Shown one piece after another: positions 11,890 through 23,339 of a stretch of 64,000 nucleotides of DNA. Origin of the DNA: Heterocephalus glaber (taxonomy: Eukaryota; Chordata; Mammalia; Rodentia; Bathyergidae); assembly GCF_000247695.1 (NCBI RefSeq), contig NW_004624844.1:1040749-1104748 (forward strand), in the 5' to 3' direction. Positions within the stretch are counted from its first letter, which is position 1. Every line of letters begins with the position of its first letter. The position numbers and the translations under genes are program-made. Below the pieces are notes generated by a model. It made no database searches. It saw only the letters and a list, made by a program, of their open reading frames with translations, and was not told the origin of the DNA.

Positions 11890-12080
11890 CTCAACAGCCA
11901 GAACTTGCTATGTGACAGGCACTAAACACCTTTTTAAAAAATTATCTTTGTAATCTTGATGATAGTCCTATTAAATAGGGAATGCAGTCAGCCCGTTTAC
12001 TGTGAGGAAAGTAGGCACGGAACTTCTTCCAAGGTCAGGCTGCTTGTAATGGGGAAAGAGCACTGATCCAGACAACTTGG
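11890..12080 (-). mobile_element. MIR-like fragment
   Basis: Diverged inverted MIR pattern: TGTGACAGGCACTAAACACC followed by an AATAGGGAATGCAG and GAAAGTAGGCACGGAACTTC region. Confidence 0.45.
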
Positions 12081-12344
12081 GCTCAGAATCTGAGTTCTGC
12101 ACCACTTGTGGTTTTCAAAGATAACCTCAAACTAACTGACTAAAGCTTACCTGGGTTTATCAGAAACTGTTCTTCAACATGAGTACATAGAAAAAGTCAC
12201 ATTTAATTAATGTATACTCAGAAATCTTAAAAGTATATGTGGTTATCATGGATTAGAGATCCAGCATTCTGCCTAGAATTCAACATGTTCCCCGATCCAA
12301 CTCCTACCTCCAAGTCTTTTTTACTATGGCATCTTGATGCTCTA

Positions 12345-12565
12345 GTTCAAAGGTCAGCAAAATATATATCCTGTAGGTCAATTCTGCCTCACCACCCATT
12401 TTTGTATATAAAGTTTTATGGGAGAAAGGGCATGCATATTCATTAACATGCCTATTTCTGCTCTTTACTATAATGGCAGAGAAAAGCAGCAACAAAGACT
12501 GGTCTGTGAAGCTTAAATATTTGGCTTTTTGGACAAAAAAATTCACCAACAACTGAACTAGGTCT
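12345..12565 (-). mobile_element. hAT-like nonautonomous element
   Basis: Begins with AAAGGTCAGCAAAATATA and ends near GGCTTTTTGGACAAAAAAA, the arrangement of mammalian hAT MITEs that start with a CAG..GGTCAGCAAACT end. Heavily diverged. Confidence 0.35.
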
Positions 12566-12677
12566 TTAGAGTTTTGTTCAACAGAAATAAATATCATAGC
12601 TATGATTAATTGAATGCTAGGCTTTTCCCAAACACTAGCCTTTCAAAATAAGTGTTATGATCCCTATTTCAATTAGT

Positions 12678-12725
12678 AAAAGAAGGAAGAGAAGGAAAGA
12701 TAGAAGGGAAGAAACAAAGAAGACA
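12678..12725 (+). repeat. Purine-rich (GAA/GGA) low-complexity tract
   Basis: Nearly all A and G on the plus strand. Confidence 0.6.
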
Positions 12726-12947
12726 GCAAGTCATGAGTAGGTGAAGTAATCACTCACTATAAAAATACTTTAATTCAGATACCTTATATAAAAGATACAT
12801 AGCTAAAATAATTTTAGAATCCAATTTGAAAATGTCTAAAGATCTCTTTATAGTGTAAATAAAAATGCAAAGCCAGTCACCCAATAGAAATTATCAGGGA
12901 AAAATAATTTAGAATTAAAAACAGCTATATTCAAATCAGACACCTAC

Positions 12948-13159
12948 CTGCATCACCTTCTGTTGAATCTCTTCTAATTGTGTGCGCTTACTTCGCTGCC
13001 TACAAACTTCCTGGTAGCGAGTATACTGCTCTCGGAGTGAATCTAATAATTTCATAACCTGTGGCTGTGCAAGCAGTTCATCATCCATAGGAGACCATGA
13101 GACGCCTCCATCGGAGCCATTAAATCTACGCTGCTGTAATTCGGATAACAATTCATGTC
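12948..13159 (-). CDS. SESTD1: SESTD1 coding exon 8 (linker into first spectrin repeat)
   Basis: This 212-base exon, the largest in the window, encodes residues 213-283. It starts with two bases of a Gly codon, reads [18 protein letters not shown] and ends EEIQQKVMQ on a full codon (phase 0). The acceptor is TGTAAAG and the donor GTAGGT. The Gln/Glu/Leu/Arg-rich second half is predicted helical and leads into the first spectrin repeat. Two ID SINEs lie about 40-250 bases upstream of its acceptor (13199-13412), but none interrupts the splice signals. Confidence 0.97.
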
Positions 13160-13211
13160 CTTTACAAATGAAAGATACCCATTATTAATGCCCATTAAGA
13201 AATACATTTCA

Positions 13212-13300
13212 GGGCCAGGGACTTAGCTCAGTGATTCCGGCACCTGCCTCGCAAGTGCAAGGTCCCGAGTTCAATCCCCGCTACCCCCCTCAAAAAAGAA
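13212..13300 (+). mobile_element. ID-variant SINE (first of a pair)
   Basis: GGCCAGGGACTTAGCTCAGT head, CACCTGCCTCGCAAGTGCAA spacer, GTTCAATCC B box and a C/A-rich tail. Flanked by a 13-base duplication AAATACATTTCAG at 13199-13211 and 13301-13313. Confidence 0.9.
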
Positions 13301-13313
13301 AAATACATTTCAG

Positions 13314-13412
13314 CTGGGGATTTAGCTCAGTGGCACCGCAGCGCATGCTTTGCAAGTGCAAGGAACTGAGTTTGATCCCTGGTACCAAAAGAAACAAACA
13401 AACAAAAAAAAA
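13314..13412 (+). mobile_element. ID-variant SINE (second of a pair)
   Basis: Starts immediately after the second copy of AAATACATTTCAG. Reads CTGGGGATTTAGCTCAGTGG, a GCATGCTTTGCAAGTGCAAG spacer intermediate between the two ID types, GTTTGATCC and an (AAAC)n tail. I see no third copy of the target duplication. Confidence 0.9.
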
Positions 13413-14849
13413 TTTCTCACCTCTCAATATTCTAAATTCTATTCTTTCGCTTTAAAAATCTATCCATTTACCTATCCCCCTACCTAGAGGTCATACGTAG
13501 TAAAATGCAATTTTAAGTACAAAAACTAAGCAACATACAAATATACATGTGGATACATTATTCTATATATGTAGTACTAGAAAATATATGAAAATGCTGT
13601 ATCACATACTATAAACATATATGCCAATTATATGCTATATAACATATATGATGTGATAAATTTTTTATCTATTCATTTATCACATTCTTTTTATTGGAGG
13701 ATTCATTACTCAGGACACTGTGCTGATAAATGATGCTTCCTTATACAGCAAAAGTATACTCTGGGATTCTGATGGTACTAATCCAAGCAGCATGTGGTAG
13801 GCTTTCAGTACTGATCCATATTCTCAATCACAGAACCAACAAGGAAGGATGACAGTGAAATGAATGTATGATTAGCATAAATGGAGAAAGTTTTCATTAC
13901 TAGTATGAAATAATATTTACATAATCTCTACAGCATATTAACTGTTGACTCATGACACATCATACGAACTACACTAAATATGGTTCAATTATAGAAAATT
14001 AATACAGGAAATCCACATTTACAGGATAAATTAAAATTAGTAGAATGGGCAACTAGTTCTGTAGGAATATACATAACTTTAAAATAAGTTGAAGTATGCT
14101 TTTCAAGAATAAAACTGTTCTGATCATTATTTAGATTCCAAAACAATATATATTTAAACTCTCTTCATCTTTATTTAGAAAATATCCCTCTAAATGCAAA
14201 TATCTTTCAATTTATAGAAACAGAACCTTTATTATGGTTTAGAGCTATTTTTAATTTTTTTAAAAAGTCTCCAGACTGTTCTATACTTCTCCATTTTATA
14301 TTCTTCCAATCCCTATCTTAAGAATTAATAGCAAATAGAATAAGACTTAGTGGCATATAAAGTTAATTTTAAAATACAAATTTTAAAAGCTTAATTCAAT
14401 GGGTTTAAAATAAGAAGGTTTTAAAATGTTAAATATGTACATAGAATTAAGTTTCAAATATAGAGTAGTACTTTCACTGATAGTCTATTGCAATTCTACA
14501 CATAACTCAACAATTACAAGTATTTCTTTGTTCTCCAAGGAAAACAGATCTATTCATACTGGGAAAATTTAGGACAATTGAATCAATACAACAAAAATAT
14601 TCAAAAAAAATTTTTAAGTCTTCATTACATTTTATCATTGGAAAAATATCTGTTCTAAATATTTGTGAAAATGTTTAAAATATATCTTAATCTTTCCAAA
14701 AAGTCTACACATGCACATAGAAGGCATTAAAACGAGAATAAATTTATTTTCTCTACTTTGACAATTGATACCCATAATGTGTTCCTTATGGATACCATTT
14801 CCATTAGAGAAGCAGCACAAAGTAATTATTTCAAAGAATACACATATTC

Positions 14850-15070
14850 TGAAACCAAACTGCCTGGGTTCAGGTACTAACTCTAATGTGTACTGGCTAC
14901 ATGACCACCATAAGCTACTTAACCTTATTATTCTTCAATTTTCTCCCTCTTAAAATAGGGGTGATAACAGAACCTACTTCACAGGACTGTGCTGAGGAAT
15001 CCATGAATTAACATATGTGAACTGTTTAAAACAGTACCTGGTATACCGTCAGATTAGAATTATGAGTTGT
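14850..15070 (+). mobile_element. MIR element
   Basis: Near full-length MIR: CCAAACTGCCTGGGTTCAGG, GTACTGGCTACATGACC, an AACCTTATT..TCTTCAATTTTC core, AAAATAGGGGTGATAACAG and a CTACTTCACAGGA segment. Confidence 0.85.
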
Positions 15071-15274
15071 TATTATTATGAAAATTTGATTAGAAATAAA
15101 ATTACCTCCACTGGAAACAATTCCAATTTGCTCACACAGAATTCATAAAATAGCTACCAGAGAATATATACCTCATGCAGCACTGAGTATTCACTGTTTG
15201 CAAGGTCACTGCAACATGCTAACTTTTTACATAGATGACTACAACACAGTGTAACTACTGGCTTTGCCTTTACG

Positions 15275-15475
15275 CCCATTCTCTGAGGTATGGTGATAGA
15301 GTTTCATACTCATTTGATCTTGAACAAGCTGTTCCTGGGGAGGGTTTTTTAAAAAAATCTCTAAGCATTTGCTTTCTCAAGTATAAAACAGAGAAAAAAT
15401 ATTATTTCAAAAGATTATTAGGAGAATGAAATATGAAAATACAAGGCCTGCCACATAATGGGTAGTCAATAATCT
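15275..15475 (+). mobile_element. MIR-like fragment
   Basis: Diverged MIR: GATCTTGAACAAGCTGTTC, TTTGCTTTCTCAAGTATAAA and a closing GCCTGCCACATAATGGGTAG. Confidence 0.6.
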
Positions 15476-15537
15476 TCCTTACAACTAAATGAAGAAGAAA
15501 TTTTTATCTCTATTTTACAGAATAAGAAATAAATCCA

Positions 15538-15625
15538 AGGCTAGGGATGTAGACCAGTGGTAGAAGACTTGTTTAGCTTGTCTGAGGCCCTGGGTTTAAT
15601 ACCCAGCAACAGAAAAGAAACAAAG
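15538..15625 (+). mobile_element. Canonical ID SINE
   Basis: GGCTAGGGATGTAGACCAGT, GGTAGAAGACTTGTTTAGC and GGCCCTGGGTTTAATACCCA: the classical rodent ID (tRNA-Ala/BC1-like) arrangement, diverged. Confidence 0.8.
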
Positions 15626-15849
15626 GAAAAAAATAAGTCCAAATATTTCAAGAGTGAGATAAAGTGTTATTAATTTTTAATGTTATAAAGGCTATTAACA
15701 TACTGTTAGGTTAAACCAAAAAGGAGTTGAAAAATGTCCTCTCAAATTTCTATCACATGTACCACATACACACTGAATCAATGGACCAACCAATACAACT
15801 GCTTTATTGGATTATTATCACTAACAGTGAATATTTTTTTTCATCTCAC

Positions 15850-15905
15850 CTGTCTGAAGAACTGTTTCAGGATCAACTGAAGGAAGAAAGTTTAAGTCCA
15901 CAGAC
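15850..15905 (-). CDS. SESTD1: SESTD1 coding exon 7 (short linker exon)
   Basis: A 56-base exon encoding about residues 194-213: it completes an Arg codon, reads SVDLNFLPSVDPETVLQT and ends with the first base of a Gly codon (phase 1). The acceptor is CTTGCCAG and the donor GTGAGA. It is too short to stand out as an open frame and was placed by matching the known protein and by its exact fit between the phase-2 end of exon 6 and the phase-1 start of exon 8. Confidence 0.93.
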
Positions 15906-16373
15906 CTGGCAAGCCGCAAAAGAATAATTTTTAAAACATATTTCTATCTATATAACTTAAGAAATTCCTTTATATATAATATCAGAACAGAAATATGCAA
16001 GTATGAAAACCTAAAACATTCTATTTTCACCATGCTAATTTCTCTTAAGTATAAAGAAGCCCATTTAAAAAACTAAATGCTAACAGCCAAAGAAATATTA
16101 ATGTGACAGAAGTTTTAAATTTTAAAATCATAAAATCACACTATGTGGAAAAATACAGTTAACTGTTATTTATACTACTATCTAAAATACATCAAAGAAA
16201 TCCATTTTTATATTTGTTCAAAATAAAAATATTTAGCTACATAGCAACCAGAAATATACATTTTAAATGAATGCAAGCATTTTCCACTTATCTATAGCAA
16301 CTTTTGTCAGCTGCAAATATTCTCTGTACCGCAGAGTTATGGGTATCTGGGCGTGTGTGTGCCACATGGGTGC

Positions 16374-16402
16374 ATGCACACACACACACACACACGCACG
16401 CG
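16374..16402 (+). repeat. (CA)n/(CG) microsatellite
   Basis: About 10 CA units with a CACGCACGCG end. A short GT run lies just upstream. Confidence 0.85.
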
Positions 16403-16655
16403 GTTATACTCTCTCTTCCCTAATCTAATTATGTTTCTTGTGCAGCTGGATCTCTGCCTTATTTTCCTAAAACACATTTGGGAAAAATAATAAGGCAAAA
16501 TAAGGAACCTGGCAAATCAAAGCCAGGTAACATGCTGCTATAAGCAGTAACTGATCAGCCTTGAACTAAATCCTTCCTTTTTGTCAACTGATCTAAGCCC
16601 TCAACCCTGTGTAGCCTAGATGCTTCCTGAGGATTGACATTAAAAAGCTGAAGAT

Positions 16656-16739
16656 GGGCTGGGGATTTAGCTCAGTGGTTCCGCCGCCTGCCTCACAAGG
16701 GCAAGGTCCTGAGTTTGATCCCTGGTACCAAAAAAAAAA
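16656..16739 (+). mobile_element. ID-variant SINE
   Basis: Near-consensus copy: GGGCTGGGGATTTAGCTCAG, GCCGCCTGCCTCACAAGGGC, GTTTGATCCCTGGTACC and poly(A). Flanked by AAAAAGCTGAAGA on both sides. Confidence 0.93.
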
Positions 16740-18211
16740 GCTGAAGAAATTTTGTGAGAGTGGGAACTTTATTATCTGAGTATAAAAGAAACTAAGCAAT
16801 AACATTTGAGTAACTTGAAGAGGGACTCACAAATACAAGATGTCATTTAATACTTTGTGTAGACACGGCAAACCAGCATTTCCCAAAGTATTACGATATT
16901 ACTAGTAAAGAAAAAGGGGTCTTACTCGCACATGAGGATGGGACATTCTAATGAAGCAATTAATTAAATAGGTTTCTGTCCTGCAGTGGTTCCTCAGAAC
17001 CCTTAATCTATAATGTTTAGTTATTCTAAGGAGGAAAATACAGTCAACAACATTACACTCTAGACCACGGACTCATTTTCTACAAGCACCCTCTTTGGAT
17101 GTCTTTCCTGAGGAATGGAACTTGGAAACATCAAATTTCCTTTGATGGACTAATCAGAAAGCAAAGATATTTGACTAATTTCTGCTAATTTTTATGAAGT
17201 ACCTTGTGTAACATCTTCAACTCCTCTGTGTGTTTATGAGATAGCTATATACATGTACAAACCATATTATGTATTTGTTTTCATGTGGTACCTACAGAAT
17301 AGAATGTTCCTAACTGCTTATGGTAACAGATTTACATTCAAACTCTTTGTTTTCACATTTAGAACTTGTTCTAATAAAGATCTAGTATTAAAATTAGAAT
17401 CCTTTTACATCCCTCTTACCTTGTTGTTTTGGTTTATTAATATGTGACTATATCTGGATTCATGGAATAAGAAGATACATTTATCAAGGTTCTACTCTAT
17501 ATTCAAGGTCAGATACAAAGGAAATAGACAAGGATGCCTTGTTGATTCTTAATAAAAAAAATTTCCTAATGAAAACCTGTTGTCCTCATGACCAGTAATG
17601 AAGAGACCAGAAAGAGCTGATGTGATTCCTAAAGTGCTTTTTAGCAAGAGGAAAGGAAACTGGCCTCTTGATCAAAAGAAAAATAAAAACTGGTAACATT
17701 AAATTTAATGGAAATCTATTAAAATAATAAATCTAAGTAGCTACATGGAGAATACAACTCAATAATTATTTCATCCAGTGTTATAAAACAATAAATTCTC
17801 TAAGTTAAATCCATTCTACAAAAGCCAGAGGAAGCCCTACAAGCTAGGCATTTAAGTGCTAATATATTTAAATAAAGATACAATAATTTTAAGTTGTAAC
17901 TGTTTCCATACTGTTTACCAGAAAATATTAGAACTAGAGTAGAATATTTCATTTTTAAAATGTTCTCCCAAATTAGTATTTTCTAGTGTTACAAAAATGT
18001 AAATATATTACTATTCATCAAAAAGTGGCTTCTATAAAGAAATGATTTAAATTAGAATGTTTTATAAGAAAAGCAAATTTTTATAAATATCTTATTTCAA
18101 TTTTTACTGGACACTTGCTTATCATAGTTCTTCAGCACTAACAATACAGTATTCTCTAACAGATCAATCATAACTTTGCAAGAATACCATCATATGCCAT
18201 CAGCCACCTAC

Positions 18212-18309
18212 CTTTCTTTCTCTTGCTGATTTCCTTTATCACTTCCATTGTTAATCAAAGCAAGTTCATCTAATAATGAAGTAGACTCCTTTGTAAACTT
18301 CTCAAAAAC
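18212..18309 (-). CDS. SESTD1: SESTD1 coding exon 6 (linker)
   Basis: This 98-base exon encodes about residues 162-194: [20 protein letters not shown], then a Gly/Ser/Asp/Gln/Glu/Lys-rich polar stretch ending EKE and two bases of an Arg codon (phase 2). The acceptor is ACTGTAG and the donor GTAGGT. It joins the lipid-binding domain to the spectrin region. The polar, low-hydrophobicity second half suggests a flexible or disordered linker (inference). Confidence 0.94.
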
Positions 18310-19611
18310 CTACAGTATAAATTTAATTAACATAATAATATATTAAAACTTGATATGTAATAGGATTTTTAGTTAAGAACAACAGAATTAGCAATTCCCA
18401 GGAAGTCACTTAGTACAATTCAACCACTGCAGCACAGCAGTGTACATAACAAGACAAAGACACATCCTAAAACAATCTAGTTTCAATGGAAAAAGAGTGT
18501 TTTTTAAATGTTAAATATATTAAGAAAATTTTTTTTATTCTTTATTCAGAAAAGCTTACTTGTTTTCTGAGTGAAATAAGTTACAAAAGGTTAAATATCA
18601 CATGGTTTCTCTGAGACCCAAAATATAAATTTACAGAGCAAAATAAAAGACATGCTAAGAAAAATGATCCAAGATGTATCAAGATAATCAAGAGTAAAAA
18701 TGATTAAGATGCAATATACATGTATCAAACCCCCATGCTGAATATAATTGCTATGTATGGAAAACATATGCTATTAAAAATTTTTGAAGTTTTACAAATA
18801 AGCGTGTACTATAAAAATAAATTAGTTCTGATTTGTTCAGTTATTTCTAAAAAAATTAGAGCAAATCTGTTTAAACATATTTAATAAAGTAGATACACAA
18901 TTGTCTGATATCACTGAGCAAATATGGTAGAAAAAGAACTGGTCATCCATTCAGAGATAACCATAAATTCATGATTTTACCACGGTTTTAACACATAATC
19001 TAAACTGACTTAATTTAAGACTGTCTTTCAGCAGTTGATTAAAACAATGTCATATTATGCACAGTAGAAGGTTACAGAAGTCTAGACAAAGAAGACACAT
19101 TTTCGGAAATGAAAAGTTTATTATATCAAATTACTAAAATTGATAAATATTCTCTGAAAAGTATGTATCAATTAAATTACCTCTGAAGATACTGTGCTAG
19201 CTTGTCATTCTACTTAAAACATTTTACAACTTTTATTGATGCTACTAATGACAATGGAAAGGTAACTTTCACAGAGAACTAATGTAACATGTTGGGTACT
19301 GTCCTAAATGCTTTAGGTATATGTTTATTTTGTTTTACTCACTGGTTAGGACTATTATTATTACAATATTAGAGATGTAAAAAAGAGACATGGAGAGATT
19401 AAACACATCCTAAAGGTCATATACCAGCAACTGGCAATCACATGATCTAATTCCAGACTAACTGTCCTCAAACATTAATGTGGTATGCAATGAATTTCTT
19501 CATTTTTGTGAAAAGGAAAATAATCTACATTTTTTGTTTATCATAGTAATAAAAGTGTTAAAATATCTGATTTATATGCAATAATATTTTATCTCATTGA
19601 AATGTACTAAC
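18310..19611 (-). other. SESTD1: SESTD1 intron 5
   Basis: Phase-0 intron of 1.3 kb, very AT-rich, with one weak MIR-like piece near its 5' end (19290-19450) and nothing else recognised. Confidence 0.9.
19290..19450 (-). mobile_element. MIR-like fragment
   Basis: Inverted MIR pattern: TGGGTACTGTCCTAAATGCT, then AGAGATTAAACACATCCTAA and AAGGTCATATACCAGCAACT. Confidence 0.5.
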
Positions 19612-19725
19612 CAGCCTCTTATTTAACCAGTCCATGTGATCATAGGTGAGACTCCCACCAAACTCTTCTGTTAACTGGCATGGCTCAATGTACCGGGTCA
19701 GTTTATTGGCAGACACTAAAATAAC
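19612..19725 (-). CDS. SESTD1: SESTD1 coding exon 5 (end of CRAL-TRIO domain)
   Basis: This 114-base exon is 38 codons (residues 124-161), phase 0 on both sides. It begins [20 protein letters not shown] and ends [10 protein letters not shown]. The acceptor is CCCCATAG and the donor GTTAGT. GTTAGT is a weaker donor than GTAAGT or GTGAGT but still standard. It encodes the C-terminal end of the CRAL-TRIO domain, which in SESTD1 spans roughly the first 150 residues. The intron separating it from exon 4 is about 14 kb, one of the longest here. Confidence 0.96.
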
Positions 19726-19804
19726 CTATGGGGAAAAAAGAAACATTTACCAAACCACTATTAAAACCAGTGAAGTAGAATGAGATTAAAATATGCAATA
19801 TTGT

Positions 19805-19846
19805 TTCAACATTTTCATTTAGTTCAATATTTTCATTTAGTTAATA
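19805..19846 (+). repeat. Two-copy short tandem duplication
   Basis: A 20-base unit of the form TTCAAYATTTTCATTTAGTT occurs twice back to back with one difference. Confidence 0.7.
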
Positions 19847-20220
19847 CATCTAAAAATCAATAATTATGAATCAATAAATTATGAATATCTGCTAGAAATC
19901 TATCAAAAACCTTTTAAAATGAGATACTAGCAATTCAGATGAAATATTTCAGTATTTTTATCAATATTAATTCTTTCTTGGTAATAAAAATCAATTCCTT
20001 AATGTAATAATGTAATCAGCAAAGAATTTTCATATTACCTTAAAATTAGTCATGTCCACTAAAATCATAATGAGATATTTTCTAGTCTGATCCTACAGAA
20101 ATTTATAACCTTAACATCCATGTTGTGACATTTAAATACTATTTCTCATTAAAAGGAATCAGGGCTCATTGGAGAAAGAAATATACGTGATGAGCTTGGA
20201 ACATCTTATCTAGATTTTTT

Positions 20221-20301
20221 TTTTTTTGGTACCCGGGATTGAACTCGGGACCTTGTGCTTGGGAGGCAGGCAGTGGAACCACTGAGCTAAATCCCCAGCC
20301 C
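20221..20301 (-). mobile_element. ID-variant SINE
   Basis: Minus-strand ID variant with poly(T), GGTACCCGGGATTGAACTCG, a GGGAGGCAGGCAGTGGAACC spacer and CTGAGCTAAATCCCC. Flanked by CTTATCTAGATTTTT duplicates. Confidence 0.93.
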
Positions 20302-20799
20302 CTTATCTAGATTTTTTAAAAAGCTATCAAAGCCCACGGTCATGCCAAAAGTGTCTGAAAAGGCCTCCAGTGATTGGCATTGTGACAATTTGCACATTAA
20401 TAAGAATAATAAATGGCACAGACTAAAACATTCAATATGGGTAAGCCAGTAACCTCTGGACTAAGGTAGGGAAAAACTTTCCATACTGAAAGCCAGAAAA
20501 TAAAGGGAAAATAAGCCACTCAACAGACAAATAATAAAACTAGGCTAAGTTTATTATTATAAAGCATTTATTATAAAAGCATTCCAGCTAGGAAATGAAG
20601 GACTGAATAGAGTAAGTTCATCCTTTTACAACTGTTAATGAAGTAAGGGATCAAGGCTCTATATCACTAAATAACACAGCTGCTAACATTACAGGCAAGA
20701 AGAAAACTACTCCAAGTCTTGTGATCAAGCAGCACCTTGCCATTCTGTAACAGCCTTGGAAAAAGAAATCAAATGTGGACGTGATCACTGTCTAAATTC

Positions 20800-21120
20800 A
20801 ACTATCAATGTACGAAACACAGAAGAATATGTTAACCTATCCTCAGTGCAATCTGTAGATGATGAGAAACAGAGAACTGTATTAAAAATGGAAAAGAGAA
20901 ACCAAACACTAAAAAGATTCATTTAATGGACAAATACAGAATTCTACAACCAATAATAAAGGATTACATATTCTTTTCAAGCAAACATAAAATAACGAAA
21001 AACTTGCTTGTGAATTAGTCCATAAAGAAAGTCTTGGTAATTTTCAAAGAAGCTAACACATGATGTTATCACAAGAAAATTTAGCTAAAAATCAACAATC
21101 AAATCAGAAATCATTAAAAT
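20800..21120 (+). mobile_element. Ancient L1 ORF2 fragment
   Basis: Diverged LINE-1 from the endonuclease-domain region: TACATATTCTTTTCAAGC, CCATAAAGAAAGTCTTGGTA, ATTTTCAAAGAAGCTA and AAAAATCAACAATC follow the L1 order. Confidence 0.55.
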
Positions 21121-21963
21121 GATTTAAAAACCATATCCACTTAGGTATCCTTACAAGTAGGTCCAATAATCACCCAAGCCATAGTCAATCCTAACTGATC
21201 CTCATTCACCTTCTGCAACCCATATTACAGTGAAGGAAACTGCAGATGTGACAATTTATCTGTTGTTTAGGTATGTGTCTCCAAAGCATAAAGACTCTAA
21301 AAAATAAAAGCCAACACCACTATCTCACCTTAAAAGAAATAATCCCTTAATATGAAAGAGCCAGTTGGTTTCAAATTTCTATTTGATGTTATAAAACTTT
21401 GTGTATTCAAAATGTTTCCTAATAAAAAATAAAAATACAAGAAACTAAAGTAAGTAAATATAAAGTATTTGTGAAAAAAACCCTTCCCAGTAAGAAAATT
21501 TCAGGTCGAGACAAGTTTATATGGGAGTTTTAAAGAACAAAGAACAGATCATCTTAATCTTAAAACGCTTTTGGAGAACACAAATGCAAGGGAACATTCT
21601 CAACTCACCTTATTAGACATTCTAGAACAATGATACCCAAGGATAATTCAAGAAAAGACCACAATGAACTGTAGAGCTTAAGACTGCCAACATCAGATGA
21701 CTGTCCACTTTCTGCCTTTGGAAAATGACACAGGCTTGCCAAAATGCAACACATAATGACAGACAGCTGCTTCCAAGAGGGCAAACCAGGTCTGCATGAG
21801 CAGTCTGAACTCCACTCTAGTGAGGTGTGACTGCACAGAAACAAACTGGAAAGCAAATGATCAGCAAGAGAACTGACATGTTCAAGAGTTGATGTGGTAG
21901 AACAAGAGTAGGAAACCATACTAATCCAGCAAACCTGTGAAAGTTTATTAAAGGAGGAAAAGG

Positions 21964-22050
21964 TTGGGGGTGAGGCCTGAGCGTAGAGCACTTGACCAGC
22001 ATGCAGTCTGGGTTCCTCCCCAGCACCACACAAAAATTATGAAAGAAATA
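21964..22050 (+). mobile_element. Canonical ID SINE
   Basis: TTGGGGGTGAGGCCTGAGCG, TAGAGCACTTGACCAGCATG and GGGTTCCTCCCCAGCACC, the classical ID end. Diverged head. Confidence 0.75.
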
Positions 22051-22301
22051 CAAACAAGATTTCTTAAAAGTCCAGCCTTAAAGAGTAATAATCATTAAAA
22101 TTAAAACCAAAATTAGAAAATAAAGGCTCCCCCAAAATCATATTTAGGTCCTACCTCTTACGTCTAATCCATTTTCATACCATGATTCTAAATATGAAAA
22201 TAAAACAGTGACATAACTGCTAAAAATTCTAAAGACACATTTTCCATAATTATATAGCTGACAATCTTTAGTGAAATGGCTAATAAGAAATAACACTGTG
22301 A

Positions 22302-22448
22302 GCCAGGCGTGATGGTGCACACCTGTAATCTAAGCACTCAGGAGGCTGAGGCAGGAGAATTGTTCTGGGTTCAAGGCCTACCTGGACTATATACTCAGTT
22401 CAAGGCTAGAATGAATTACAGAGTGAAACCCTCTCTCAAAAAACAAAC
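22302..22448 (+). mobile_element. B1 SINE
   Basis: GAGCCAGGCGTGATGGTGCA, ACTCAGGAGGCTGAGGCAGG, then the duplicated GGTTCAAGGCC/GTTCAAGGCT segments and CTCTCTCAAAAAAC tail. Confidence 0.92.
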
Positions 22449-22454
22449 ATACAA

Positions 22455-22541
22455 GGGCCGGGAATTTAGCTCAGTGGTTCTGCCGCCTGTCTCACAAGCA
22501 CGAGGTCCTGAGTTTGATCCCCGGTACAAAAAAAAAAAAAA
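22455..22541 (+). mobile_element. ID-variant SINE
   Basis: GGGCCGGGAATTTAGCTCAG, GCCGCCTGTCTCACAAGCAC, GTTTGATCCCCGGTAC and a 13-A tail, directly after the B1. Confidence 0.92.
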
Positions 22542-22749
22542 CATACACACACACACAAACCTGTGAATTAGAACGAAAACATTAAAGAGTACAAAAAGCC
22601 ACGTGTATAATTTTAACAGATTATATTAATTAAAATATTATATAGTTTATTATCTTCTTCAAAATATTCAAGTACTTATTGATATTGTCACCTATTCCAA
22701 GATGTGATTAATTCATAAACATGTATCCTAGCTTGAAAGCAAACAATTC

Positions 22750-22815
22750 CAGGCTGGAGGTATCGCTCAGTGGCAGAGCACTTGCCTAGCATGTGTAAGG
22801 CACCACAAAAATAAA
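22750..22815 (+). mobile_element. Canonical ID SINE
   Basis: AGGCTGGAGGTATCGCTCAG, GGCAGAGCACTTGCCTAGCA then a shortened 3' end lacking the B-box region. Confidence 0.8.
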
Positions 22816-23110
22816 AAATTAAAATTCCTTACATACAGAGATGATGAAACCACAAACAGCATTTTTATTCATTTTTTTCTCAGAAAATATTTTAAAGAGA
22901 AAATTTCCCCAAAGCATTCAGCATTTCTTTAGACTGGCCCATCATGACTCTCTAAAGCTGTACGATTTCCCAAACAGTTATGAAAACCTCCCTTCTACCA
23001 TCCTCATCATTCTATGGTATTTTTCACAGACCAGAATAAGAGGTAGTATATAGTGAATTTTAAGTTTCCCTGAAAAAAAGATTTACTGCATTATTTTTTA
23101 CTTTTTTTAT

Positions 23111-23193
23111 TTTTTTTTTGGTACCGGGGATCAAACTCAGGTCCTTGCGCTTGCGCAGCAGGCGAATAAACCACTGAGCTAAATCCCCGGCCC
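23111..23193 (-). mobile_element. ID-variant SINE
   Basis: Minus strand: poly(T), GGTACCGGGGATCAAACTCA, CTTGCGCAGCAGGCG and CTGAGCTAAATCCCCGGCCC. Flanked by TACTGCATTATT repeats. Confidence 0.92.
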
Positions 23194-23339
23194 TACTGCA
23201 TTATTAATATTACAAAATCTTGAATATAAAATGACCTTTATAATACTACTTTTCCTACTTTACAAATGACATTAATGGTTTTTAGTTAATTTTAAAAGTT
23301 ATGAAAGATACAGGATGGTATGACAAAAAATGATTTATA

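Larger units (their letters stand above)
8404..12947 (-). other. SESTD1: SESTD1 intron 8
   Basis: Phase-0 intron of 4.5 kb with MIR-like pieces, an MLT1-like LTR end, a paired ID SINE insertion and a hAT-like fragment. I recognise nothing in 8900-10080 or 10250-11500. Confidence 0.9.
13160..15849 (-). other. SESTD1: SESTD1 intron 7
   Basis: Phase-1 intron of 2.7 kb. It holds a pair of ID SINEs near exon 8, two MIR elements and one canonical ID. 13420-14840 is AT-rich unique-looking sequence with nothing recognised. Confidence 0.9.
15906..18211 (-). other. SESTD1: SESTD1 intron 6
   Basis: Phase-2 intron of 2.3 kb with a short CA/CG dinucleotide tract (16374-16402) and one ID SINE (16656-16739). 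The rest, including 16740-18200, shows nothing recognised. Confidence 0.9.

Noticed and set aside
16656..16739. tRNA gene (A and B boxes present)
   Set aside because: The repeated copies with poly(A) tails and target duplications are ID SINEs; no acceptor-stem pairing of a real tRNA is seen.
21605..22053. 142- and 78-codon open frames on the minus strand
   Set aside because: They overlap each other in different frames, have no domain and partly cover an ID SINE.
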